From contig JAVXUO010002732.1 in assembly GCA_033065855.1 (NCBI GenBank), forward strand, positions 21,653 to 85,652: a stretch of 64,000 nt of DNA, read 5' to 3'. Positions 35,416-46,430 of the stretch are shown in pieces. A model generated the notes under the pieces. That model was not told the DNA's origin, searched no databases, and worked only from the letters and a program-made list of their open reading frames with translations. Source of the DNA: Escallonia rubra. Taxonomy: Eukaryota; Streptophyta; Magnoliopsida; Escalloniales; Escalloniaceae. Each line of letters starts with the position of its first letter. Positions within the stretch are counted from its first letter, which is position 1. A program made the translations under genes and the position numbers.

Positions 35416-38400
35416 TCAATCATTTTCAGTTTGCGAATCATCTTCATCACTTTCCTCGTCGCCCTCTTCTTCGTGGGACTCGTCGTCCTCTTCATCTTCT
35501 AATTCATCCTCTTCATCAGTAGACTCGGTCACATCATCTCCAACACTTTCAACATCTTCCGCGTCATCATCTACGACTTCTTCTCCCACAAGAAGTGTTG
35601 TTGGAAGAGGAAGATCGTCCTCCTCGTTGTTGACCTCAACAGGGAACAAGACACGTGGTTGGTCGGCTTGAAAGGAGTCTAGCTCACTGTCATATGTCAC
35701 GGGCAATTTCTTGGACTTGATAGTTGTATACCAATGAGATTTGGGATTGGCGACGTCCTCCGCGTAAAAGACTTGTACAGCTTGACTAGCAAACACAAAG
35801 GGCTCGTCTGATGCAAGTCTTGACTTGACATTGACATCTACAATCCCTTGAGAGCTAACACGGATTCCTCTACTGCATGTGACATCGAACCACGTACACT
35901 TGAACATTACCAGGCGGTTTTGGGAACCCAGATATGTTAGCTCAACAATCTCATCTAGCTCTCCGTAAAAATCCATGCAATTCTCGGCATAACAGTCGCC
36001 GTTGACCAAGACTCCACTGTTTTGGGTTTGTTTTGTTCGGTCATCATCTTTTACGTTAAACCTAAACCCGTTGATGATATAGCCTCCGTAACAGGATGTT
36101 TGTTTGTTAGGGCCTTCGGCTAGTAATTTCAAGCAGGAGGCCACTGGTCTATCCATTGACTGAACCTATTGTAGATGACGGTAAAAATTAAGGATAAATC
36201 AGTATACTAATTGGCCACAGAACTGTATATAACACATAATATAATTTCGTTAAATAATCTTACACGGATTTTGAACCACTGTACAAATTGTGATTTCCGA
36301 TGAGATTCAAGTCCAGCGGGATCAGTGATTAAAGATTCCGCATCGAACTCACTGCAAACCAATATGCATTTAACTCGCTTAACACACACTTTCAATTATG
36401 TACAGCAATGTAAGTGAATTAAGACTTTAACTTACTCAACGAATGCCGAAACTTCATCGCAATTTAGAAGGGCATATATTGTTGCAGCACTGTACTCTTC
36501 ATCCGTTAGCCATCGAGTATACGTTCGGCCGAACGGACTACCTGACTGCTTGAATATTGACAATTGCCCTTCCAAATTTGTGCTTGCTCCGGGATCATTT
36601 CGGCCTAGTTGATTTAACCTTGTACCAACATCCGAACCGAAATATTGACTACAAAAGTTTACAAGTTCTTCCATTACGTAAGCCTCCGCAATTGAGCCCT
36701 CAACCCGAGCCTTATTACGGACTTTTTTCTTTAAATGGAACATGAACCTAGAAGTTTAGGGAATCGAGTTAGGTGGAATATCAATGATAACAGATGTCGC
36801 ATTAAGTGTAAACGAACAACTGTAACAATTTAAGGATTACCTCTCGAAGGGATACATCCACCGATATTGCACGGGTCCACCCATCTTAGCTTCATATGCC
36901 AAGTGAACAGGCAGATGCTCCATTGAATCAAAGAACGAAGGTGGGAAGATTTTCTCCAGCTTGCAAATCGTCACCACAATGTTCTTCTCAAGCACTTCCA
37001 TGTTACTCACCCGGATCGTAGAAGAGCATATATCTCGAAAGAAATGAGATAATTCAGTCAAAGTCTCGCAAACAACCCGTGGCAACAGTCCCCGAAAGGC
37101 AATAGGAATGAATCTCTCCATGAATACGTGGCAGTCGTGACTCTTCATCCCTTGGAACTTGCATTCTGATACATTGCAACAACGAGATATGTTGGACGCA
37201 AACCCATCCGGAAGCTTCAAATTCTTAACCCACTGACAGACCTTCTCCACTTGTTTCTTGTCTAGACAGTAAGGTGCTTTCGGAAGTATGGTCCTCCCAC
37301 TGACTGTCCGAGGATGCAATTCACGGCGTACACCCAACTGTTGTAGATCCCTTCTCGCTTTAAGGTGATCTTTCGATTTGCCTTTGAAATTCATCACTGT
37401 GTTGAACACATTATCAAAAACGTTCTTCTCAATATGCATCACATCCATGTTGTTTCGGATAACGAGCGTCCTCCAGTAGGCTAACTCCCAGAAGATACAA
37501 AATTTTCTCCAGTTGTGCTCTTTTCCGAACCCTGCAATCTTCTGATTCGGCACACCCTTACCGTGTGGTATGTCAGTATCAAGTGCCTCCAGGTGTGAGA
37601 GTACTTCTTCACCAGATGGGTAGTCCAGCGTGACAACCTCACGCTCGATTGTCCCGTCAAATTTATCCTTCTGCCTACGAAACTGATGGCCCGGTGGCAA
37701 AAGCTTACGGTGACATCCGAACCACAAGGCCTTTCCGCCGTGCTTTAACGTATGACCGGGGTTCACGCCCATACAAGCAGGGCATGCTAGCTTCCCATGT
37801 GTGCTCCAGCCACACGTCATTCCCAATGCGGGGAAATCATGTATAGTCCACATCAAAGCAGCCCTCATCTGAAAATTTTGTTTAAGGGATGCATCATATG
37901 TTTCGACTCCATGATTCCATAATTGTTTTAACTCATCAATCAACGGCCTTAAATACACATCTATGTCCTTACCAGGACTCTTCGGCCCCGGAATAAGCAA
38001 CGACAAGAACATATACGGCTTCTTCATGCACATGCCTGGTGGAAGGTTGTAAGGGACAATAATAACAGGCCAACAGGAGTAAGGCGTGGTAGAGTGACCG
38101 CAAGGTTTCAACCCATCGGTTGCCAGACCAAGTCTAACATGCTGAACTTCCTGAGCAAAGACTGGATGCCTGCGGTCAAACTCCTTCCACGCCTCTCCAT
38201 CAGCTGGGTGTGTCAGCACATCGGCATCGTTGCTGCAAGTCTCACGGTGAGCCCTCATATGTTTAGCCGTACTGGAGGAGTAGTACATTCTCTGAAGCCA
38301 TGGTGTGACCAGGAAATATCGCAATATCTTCCATGCAATGTTTTTCTTCTTCCCTTTGTCCGGTTTGTACCTCGAATGATCACATACTGGACATAATGAC

Positions 38401-39074
38401 AAATCCTTATTCTCTTTCCAGAATAATACACAATCGTTATTGCACGCATCTATCCGGTCATAGCTCAACCCTAGTTTCCTCATCATCTTCTTCTCGTCAT
38501 AGTACGACGACGGTAGCTTTTCACTTTCGGGCAGTATTTCTTTGATGAAGGTAACAAACTCGTTAAAACCTTTCTCACTCAGCCCGTGGTCTGATTTTAA
38601 CTGTAATAACCTACTAACCGCAGACAGCCGTGTGTGTTTCGGAGCTCCATCCCACAGCGGCTCTTCCGCAGCTCTCAACAACTCATAAAACTGATGAGCC
38701 CCCTCGTTCGGCGGTTGTGGACTGTCGTTACCCCAGTCAACATTAGCATGCCCAGCATCCATAATCATATCTCAGAAATCATATCGTGCCTCCTCCCTAA
38801 CTTCAGTTTGACTAGCCGGGTTGGACGACAATACTATCGTTTCCCCGTGCTGCGTCCACCTTGTGTATCCACCCATAAAACCGTACCGACGAAGATGCCA
38901 TTTTACTTCAATTCTTTTTCTCCAGTGCAACAACTCACATCTACCGCACGGACACCTTATCTTATCAAGGTCAACATGTGCAGGATGCGCATAAGCGAAG
39001 TCGAGAAATTCGTCAACGCGACACTCAAAATCTTCAGCATTCTTCCTTTTCATCCAACTTCGATCGACTGACAT
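35416..39074 (-). pseudogene. TNPD-type CACTA transposase, near-complete with a premature stop
   Basis: It starts MSVDRSWMKRKNAEDFECRV, the transposase-associated zinc domain (PF13963-like; CPCGRC near residue 40). A TGA at codon 101 (38772) interrupts it. The frame reopens at once and runs 643 codons (38768-36837) with the Transposase_21 core (SLCPVCDHSRYK, GKLACPACMGVNPGH, RNNMDVMHIEKN) and a DUF4218-like part ending QYRWMYPFER. Introns with GT-AG ends join 36841 to 36747, 36436 to 36351 and 36264 to 36165, all in phase. The last exon (36165-35416) is a DUF4216-like domain with an acidic tail. Full product would be about 1,140 aa. Catalyses cut-and-paste transposition in this family; the TGA probably disables it unless translation restarts downstream. 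Confidence 0.9.
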
Positions 39075-39860
39075 GACGACTGAATTATCGTACTGTATAC
39101 CACCTTCAATAATGACCAGTGATTAGGCATTGCCGATGTAAATATCAATGCATGAATGTTACAACATGTCTACATATTTCCCCTCCACTCTTGAACAGGT
39201 AGTGGTCCTATCCCATTCAGAAAAGCACATGTTTATAAAACAGTGAATAACTCATGCTTAGTCCGATGTCTGTGGAAAATTCGGCAGCACCTCCCCGCAT
39301 TTCTCCAAGTACACCACATCGATTAGGTGTTCTAACATTCATCTAACCTTGCTCAGGAAGGTTTGACGGATGTTAGAACACCAGATCTGTATGCACCCGG
39401 AGAAACACACGAGAACGTGTACCAAATATCCACGACATAGAACATAAAGCATGAGTCAAAATACTGTTTTATAAACAATTAGCTTTTCCAAACTGTCCAA
39501 ACTGGACATCCAAAGGCTCATTACAAGGCATTACTTTGTAATGAGTACCTTTGAACGGGAACTAAGGGTTTATATGCATGCATGTGTTCAGAAATTGATA
39601 AGATATGCAAGAATCTTTTCGAAATATCAAAACTGCAGAATGATCGTTGCATATGTTACCAATTCCACATTAAATAGAACTCGTTGGCAACGAGTTGAAC
39701 CATCTCGTTGCCAATGGACTTCTCAAAACAACAATTAATATAAAGAAGGCAGGGTTTGTAAACAACGAGTAATTGAACCATCTCTGGGCAATATGGAGTA
39801 ATTATGAGATGTACAAGGGCTAATTAGGGCTAACTGGGTTATTAGGGTTAATTGCAATTA

Positions 39861-40480
39861 TTAATTATAGCTGATTAGGGTTGATTAGGACTAATTAGGG
39901 TTATTTAGTCCTAATTAGGGTTTAATTGTGCCGAGTAGTGATGATTAGTCCTAATTAGGGCTAATTGGGCTTAATTGGGTTATGTTAGGGCTAATTAATG
40001 TTAATGAGGGATAGTTTCGGATAATTATAGCTAACTAGGGTTGATTAGGACTAATTAGAGTTATGTAGTCCTAATTAGGGTTTAATTGTGCCGAGTAGTG
40101 CTGATTAGTCCTAATTAGGGCTAATTAGGCTTAATTGGGTTATGTTAGGGCTAATTAATGTTAATGAGGGCTAGTTTCGGATAATTATAGCTAATTAGGG
40201 TTGATTATGACTAATTAGGGTTTAATTGTGCTGAGTAGTGATGATTAGTCCTAATTAGGGCTAATTAGGCTTAATTGGGTTATGTTAGAGCTAATTAATG
40301 TTAATGAGGGCTAGTTTCGAATAATTATAGCTAATTAGGGTTGATTAGGACTAATTAGGGTTATTTAGTCCTAATTAGGATTTTTGATGGTGTCGAGTAG
40401 TGTTGATTAGTCCTAACTAGCGCTAATTAGGCGTAATTGGGTTATGTTAGTGCAAATTATGACTAATTAGGCTAACTACA
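39861..40480. repeat. 160-bp tandem repeat rich in CTAATTAGGG
   Basis: The anchor ATTATAG recurs at about 39861, 40021, 40181 and 40321. Each unit is composed of degenerate TAATTAGGG-type 8-10-mers. The same block is present at 47217-47830 in the duplicated copy. Confidence 0.85.
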
Positions 40481-40738
40481 ATCAATATGTGCATAATTGG
40501 GTTCATTTGGGCTAATTTGGGGTAATTACAGCTAATATGAATTTCATCAGGTTCTTAGGGTTAATTAAAACTAATTAGGCTCGTTAGAGCTAATTAGGGT
40601 TAATTGATTTACTAAAATATTGTTAATCAGGACTAATTAGGGCTAATTATAGCCAACGCTGGAACCACGATTAAATTCCAGGGGGTGCATGCTAAAAATG
40701 TCGCATTAACCTAACTAACCTAAATTTAATGCACATTC

Positions 40739-41324
40739 AACAACCTCAATTCCGACACCTCATATAGGGTGTCGATATGGTGTCCGATACGTGTCTGACA
40801 CCTCCGGACACGTGTCCGACACATACCGACGCCTCTGGACATGTGTCCGACGCCTCTGGACACGTGTCTGACGGCGTCGGACACGTGTCTGACGCCCACC
40901 GACACGCATCTCCAGACACATCGGCATACGTTAATTTGTTTTTTAAATGCTGGACACCGTCGATCAAACGTGGTGTCCGTGTCTGCGCTAACTAACATGT
41001 ATCTCAATCCAATTAGGTCTCATCCTCCGTCAACAACCTCAATTCTGACACCTCATATAGGGTGTCGATATGGTGTCCGATACGTGTCTGACACCTCCGG
41101 ACACGTGTCCGACGCATACCGACAAGTGTCCGACGCCTTTGGACACGTGTCCGACGCCTCCGGACACGTGTCCGACGCCCACCGACACGTACCTCCAGAC
41201 ATATCGGCATACGTTAAATTGTTTTTTAAATGTCGGACACCGTCGATCAGACATGGTGCCCGTGTCTGCGCTAACTAACAGGTATCTCAATCCAATTGGG
41301 TCCCATCCTCCGTCAACAATCTCA
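40739..41324. repeat. Two tandem 293-bp units with GGACACGTGTCC palindromes
   Basis: Two consecutive units start CAACAACCTCAATTC..GACACC. Inside each, a subrepeat of about 20 bp (CCTCCGGACACGTGTCCGAC) occurs four to five times, giving three CACGTG cores per unit. Both strands are open over these repeats, an effect of composition rather than genes. The copy lies at 48095-48680. Confidence 0.85.
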
Positions 41325-41639
41325 ATTCTCAATTCTCAAATGCTCAATGCAATAAAAATTAACAAAAATCACACATTCAATCCAATTAGGTCCCATCCTC
41401 CGTCAATAATCTCAATATCTCAAATGCTCAATGCACAATTAACAATCTAAAATCATCAATTAACAACCTAAAATCATCAATTAATAATCGCAATTACTTC
41501 AAATGCACAGCTAATAACCTAAAATCATCGATCAATAATCACAATTCTAAAACGCACAATTAACAACCTAAAATTATCAAACAAATGATCAATGTTCAAA
41601 TGGGAAAAAAATGTTCAAAATTCACATATCCGATGCGTT

Positions 41640-42825
41640 TGAATTATTTCAATTTAGGGTTCGATTGTATTAGGGCATTCAATTTCGGGTTCAATTAGTT
41701 TCATTTAGGGTTCGGTTCGATTAGGGCATTCAATTTAGGATTCAATTTAGGGTTCAATTAGGGGGTTCTATTGATTCAATTTAAGGTTCAATTGATTTGA
41801 GGCATTAAATTTAGGGTTCAATTAGTTCAATTTAGGGTTCGGTTGGATTAGGGCATTCAATTTGGGGTTCAATTAGGGTTCGGTTAGATTGGGGCAATCA
41901 ATTTAGGGTTTAATTAGGGGTTCAATTAGTTTAATTTAAGATTCGATTCAATTAGGGCATTCAATTTAGGGTTCAATTATTTCAATTTAGGGTTCAATTA
42001 GGGGGTTCTATTGATTCAATTTAGGGTTCGGTTGATTTGAGGCATTCAATTTAGGGTTCAATTAGTTCAATTTAGGGTTCGGTTGGATTAGGGCATTCAA
42101 TTTAGGGTTCAATTAGGGTTCGGTTAGATTGGGGCAATCAATTTAGGGTTTAATTAGGGATTCAATTAGTTTAATTTAGGGTTCGATTCAATTAGGGCAT
42201 TCAATTTAGGGTTCAACTACTTCAATTTAGGGTTCTATTTATTCAATTTAGGGTTCGGTTGATTTGAGGCATTCAGTTTAGGGTTCAATTAGGGTTCGGT
42301 TAAATTGGGGCAATCAATTTAGGGTTTAATTAGGGGTTCAATTAGTTTAATTTAGGGTTCGATTCAATTAGGGCATTCAATTTAGGGTTCAATTACTTCA
42401 ATTTAGGGTTCAATTAGGGGGTTCTATTGATTCAATTTAGGGTTCGATTGATTTGAGGCATTCAATTTAGGGTTCGGTTAGATTGGGGCAATCAATTTAG
42501 GGTTTAATTAGGGATTCAATTAGTTTAATTTAGGGTTCGATTCAATTAGGGCATTCAATTTAGGATTCAATTACTTCAATTTAGGGTTCAATTAGGGGGC
42601 TCTGTTGATTCAATTTAGGGTTCGGTTGATTTGAGGCATTCAATTTAGGGTTCAATTAGTTCAATTTAGGGTTTGGTTGGATTAGGGCATTCAATTTAGG
42701 GTTCAATTAGGGTTCGGTTAGATTGGGGCAATCAATTTAGGGTTTAATTAGGGGTTCAATTAGTTTAATTTAGGGTTCGATTCAATTGGGGTTTAGGGTT
42801 TAGGGTTTTGGGTTTTGGGTTTGCG
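41640..42825. repeat. TTTAGGG-rich degenerate minisatellite
   Basis: Dozens of AATTTAGGGTTCAATTAGGG-like motifs, with larger periods of about 180-240 bp (for example GGGGGTTCTATTGATTC at 41761 and 42001). At 42798-42825 it ends in GGTTTAGGGTTTAGGGTTTTGGG, a short run of the plant telomere unit. It is internal to the transposon, so it is not a chromosome end. The copy lies at 48999-50175. Confidence 0.85.
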
Positions 42826-43732
42826 TCATCTTAATTTTAATGTCCCTTGCCCAGTTCCGTCCCGTCCCATCCCATCTAGATCCAACGCCACTTAACCCGA
42901 TCTTGTCTATGGCTTCCTGCCACCAAAGTAGTCGCATAAGGCCTATTTTCGGATCAGAAGCAACATCCATTGCTACTATCTATTGCCCATAAATCCAAAC
43001 TAATCAAACAACATGTTTCTACTATCTATTGCCCATAAATCCACATGCCTAACATATCCTTCATTTAATTACAACGCTTTACATTAACAATCTGTTTTAT
43101 TGAAAGGTAGTAAAGTCAAACTACATTATACCCATTGTTAATAAAAAAAAAACTATCAATCCAGCTCCTACAAACCCATCATCATTGCAAAAACAGAAAA
43201 TGAATATGCGAATATGACAAACGTACGAACCCTTAATATCTCTGACCCACAAATTCGCATTCTTAATATATCTTTTTCTTCACTTGATCACAACAACTAA
43301 TAATCTTATCAAATTGAGCTCTAAGAAAGCAAAGTTTGCCCACTCAATCTCCAATGTCTTTAACTTTTCACAGCAATTTACATGTATAAGAGGAACACAA
43401 AAGGTATAGCGTAGAGCAAAAAGAGAGGAAGACAAGAACTTTACCTCACGAGAAATTCTGCCGGAGGTGAGAAACCGTCGTCTCCGGTGGTCAACGCTGC
43501 TCTCTCTCTCTCTCAGTCTCTCTCCTCTTCACAGCTCTGCCGGAGGTGAGGGCCCGTGGTCGCCGGAGTTGCAGGTGGTCGCCATTGTCGAAGGAGGTCA
43601 CCGCCGGGGTCGAGGGAAGTCACCGCCGGTGTCGAAGGAGGTCGCCACCGGGGTAGAGGGAAGTTGGGTTTTGGGATTTTCGAAGAGAGAAGCAGTGACA
43701 GTTCAAACCAGTTCTGTGAATTAAATAGACTT

Positions 43733-43943
43733 TTAGCGACGGATTTATTCCGTCGCTAAACGTCCGTCGGTGAAGACCTATTTGTACCGACGGAGTTTTT
43801 TGCGACGGAATAAATCCGTCGCTTAAATAATATTTTACGACGGAGTTTTACTGACGGAGGTTTCCGTCGGTAAAACTCATTTTAGCGACGGAATAGATTC
43901 CGTCGCTAAAACTCCGTCGCAAAAGACGTCTTTTCTTATAGTG
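43733..43943. repeat. CACTA subterminal repeats and terminal inverted repeat, right (5') side
   Basis: Copies of TTTAGCGACGGA, TCCGTCGCTAAA and the variant TACCGACGGAG, ending in CTTATAGTG at 43943, the inverted partner of the terminus at 32937. Confidence 0.9.
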
Positions 43944-44143
43944 GAAGCACGCCAAAGATTCATTTTTCTCTTGCACGATGTTTAGCAGACTCGCTGAGTT
44001 TTTTCATCGGGAGCGACTGCTTACAAAGTATTTTTGAAAGAGATGCGATAATTGGCTGAAGGAGTAGATAGATCTTGGTTATAGAGATCTGAACCATGCA
44101 TGTGCAACCTTCCTCAGAGTGGTAGGAAAGGCTCTGCACATGA
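43944..44143 (-). pseudogene. Tat gag N-proximal fragment, copy 1
   Basis: The minus strand reads VMCRAFPTTLRKVAHAWFRS, a stop, then FQKYF and NIVQEKNESLACF up to the CACTA end. These are the standard blocks just before the FLERFNAA segment at 32936. It ends at the duplication junction near 44143. Confidence 0.8.
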
Positions 44144-44192
44144 CAACAGATGTCGCATTAAGTGTAAACGAACAACTGTAACAATTTAAGGA

Positions 44193-46430
44193 TTACCTCT
44201 CGAAGGGATACATCCACCGATATTGCACGGGTCCACCCATCTTAGCTTCATATGCCAAGTGAACAGGCAGATGCTCCATTGAATCAAAGAACGAAGGTGG
44301 GAAGATTTTCTCCAGCTTGCAAATCGTCACCACAATGTTCTTCTCAAGCACTTCCATGTTACTCACCCGGATCGTAGAAGAGCATATATCTCGAAAGAAA
44401 TGAGATAATTCAGTCAAAGTCTCGCAAACAACCCGTGGCAACAGTCCCCGAAAGGCAATAGGAATGAATCTCTCCATGAATACGTGACAGTCGTGACTCT
44501 TCATCCCTTGGAACTTGCATTCTGATACATTGCAACAACGAGATATGTTGGACGCAAACCCATCCGGAAGCTTCAAATTCTTAACCCACTGACAGACCTT
44601 CTCCACTTGTTTCTTGTCTAGACAGTAAGGTGCTTTCGGAAGTATGGTCCTCCCACTGACTGTCCGAGGATGCAATTCACGGCGTACACCCAACTGTTGT
44701 AGATCCCTTCTCGCTTTAAGGTGATCTTTCGATTTGCCTTTGAAATTCATCACTGTGTTGAACACATTATCAAAAACGTTCTTCTCAATATGCATCACAT
44801 CCATGTTGTTTCGGATAACGAGCGTCCTCCAGTAGGCTAACTCCCAGAAGATACAAAATTTTCTCCAGTTGTGCTCTTTTCCGAACCCTGCAATCTTCTG
44901 ATTCGGCACACCCTTACCGTGTGGTATGTCAGTATCAAGTGCCTCCAGGTGTGAGAGTACTTCTTCACCAGATAGGTAGTCCAGCGTGACAACCTCACGT
45001 TCGATTGTCCCGTCAAATTTATCCTTCTGCCTACGAAACTGATGGCCCGGTGGCAAAAGCTTACGGTGACATCCGAACCACAAGGCCTTTCCGCCGTGCT
45101 TTAACGTATGACCGGGGTTCACGCCCATACAAGCAGGGCATGCTAGCTTCCCATGTGTGCTCCAGCCACACGTCATTCCCAATGCGGGGAAATCATGTAT
45201 AGTCCACATCAAAGCAACCCTCATCTGAAAATTTTGTTTAAGGGATGCATCATATGTTTCGACTCCATGATTCCATAATTGTTTTAACTCATCAATCAAC
45301 GGCCTTAAATACACATCTATGTCCTTACCAGGACTCTTCGGCCCCGGAATAAGCAACAACAAGAACATATACGGCTTCTTTATGCACATGCCTGGTGGAA
45401 GGTTGTAAGGGACAATAATAACAGGCCAAAAGGAGTAAGGCGTGGTAGAGTGACCGAAAGGGTTGAACCCATCGGTTGCCAGACCAAGTCTAACATTTTG
45501 AACTTCCTGAGCAAAGATTGGATGCCTGCGGTCAAACTCCTTCCACGCCTCTCCATCAGCTGGGTGTGTCAGCACATCGGCATCGTTGCTGCAAGTCTCA
45601 CGGTGAGCCCTCATATGTTTAGCCGTACTGGAGGAGTAGTACATTCTCTGAAGCCATGGTGTGACCAGGAAATATCGCAATATCTTCCATGCAATGTTTT
45701 TCTTCTTCCCTTTGTCCGGTTTGTACCTCGAATGATCACATACTGGACATAATGACAAATCCTTATTCTCTTTCCAGAATAATACACAATCGTTATTGCA
45801 CGCATCTATCCGGTCATAGCTCAACCCTAGTTTCCTCATCATCTTATTCACGTCATAGTACGACGACGGTAGCTTTTCACTTTCGGGCAGTATTTCTTTG
45901 ATGAAGGTAACAAACTCGTTAAAACCTTTCTCACTCAGCCCGTGGTCTGATTTTAACTGTAATAATCTACTAACCGCAGACAGCCGTGTGTGTTTCGGAG
46001 CTCCATCCCACAGCGGCTCTTCCACAGCTCTCAACAACTCATAAAACTGATGAGCCCCCTCGTTCGGCGGTTGTGGACTATCGTTACCCCAGTCAATATT
46101 AGCATGCCCAGCATCCATAATCATATCTCAGAAATCATATCGTGCCTCCTCCCTAACTTCAGTTTGACTAGCCGGGTTGGACGACAATACTATCGTTTCC
46201 CCGTGCTGCGTCCACCTTGTGTATCCACCCATAAAACCGTACCGACGAAGATGCCATTTTACTTCAATTCTTTTTCTCCAGTGCAACAACTCACATCTAC
46301 CGCACGGACACCTTATCTTATCAAGGTCAACATGTGCAGGATGCGCATAAGCGAAGTCGAGAAATTCGTCAACGCGACACTCAAAATCTTCAGCATTCTT
46401 CCTTTTCATCCAACTTCAATCGACTGACAT
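44193..46430 (-). pseudogene. TNPD transposase exon 1, duplicated copy
   Basis: A second copy of the first 743 codons of the transposase at 36837-39074. It shares the TGA before DMIMDAG and has an extra nonsense change near the start (CGA to TGA at codon 6). The 643-codon core (46124-44193) is open and differs from copy 1 at about 14 residues. It ends at the intron-1 donor followed by only about half of the intron. Exons 2-4, the TNPA-like gene and the left terminus are absent, so it cannot encode a full transposase. Where they differ in the DGFNPFG block, this copy carries what I recall as the more usual family form. Confidence 0.9.

Larger units (their letters stand above)
39075..43732. other. 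CACTA 5' non-coding region with three minisatellite blocks
   Basis: No coding sequence. It contains the arrays at 39860-40480, 40739-41324 and 41640-42825, AT-rich spacers, and at 43440-43735 a GC-rich stretch with a TATA-like TATTTAAT (minus strand, about 43720). That GC-rich stretch is probably the promoter and leader of the transposase transcript. Confidence 0.65.
32934..43946 (-). mobile_element. CACTA (En/Spm-like) transposon, 11,007 bp, in Tat gag
   Basis: The left end at 32937 is CACTACAAGAAAATAGG. The complement of the right end at 43943 is CACTATAAGAAAAGACG, matching 12 of the first 13 bases. Both are flanked by the 3-bp duplication GAA (32934-32936, 43944-43946). Subterminal repeats TTTAGCGACGGA/TCCGTCGCTAAA occupy both ends. 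On the minus strand it carries a TNPD-type transposase gene then a TNPA-like gene, preceded by about 4.9 kb of minisatellite-rich 5' sequence. A premature stop in the transposase suggests it is no longer autonomous. The part from about 36785 to the right end is repeated downstream. Confidence 0.93.

Noticed and set aside
40740..41450. Several overlapping frames of 65-145 codons rich in SDTCPTP / GHVSDA repeats
   Set aside because: They lie on both strands over a 20-bp minisatellite and are repeated in the duplicate. The repeats themselves keep the frames open.
41640..42825. Possible chromosome end or true telomere
   Set aside because: The repeats are degenerate, flanked on both sides by transposon sequence and duplicated internally, so it is an interstitial array inside a CACTA element.
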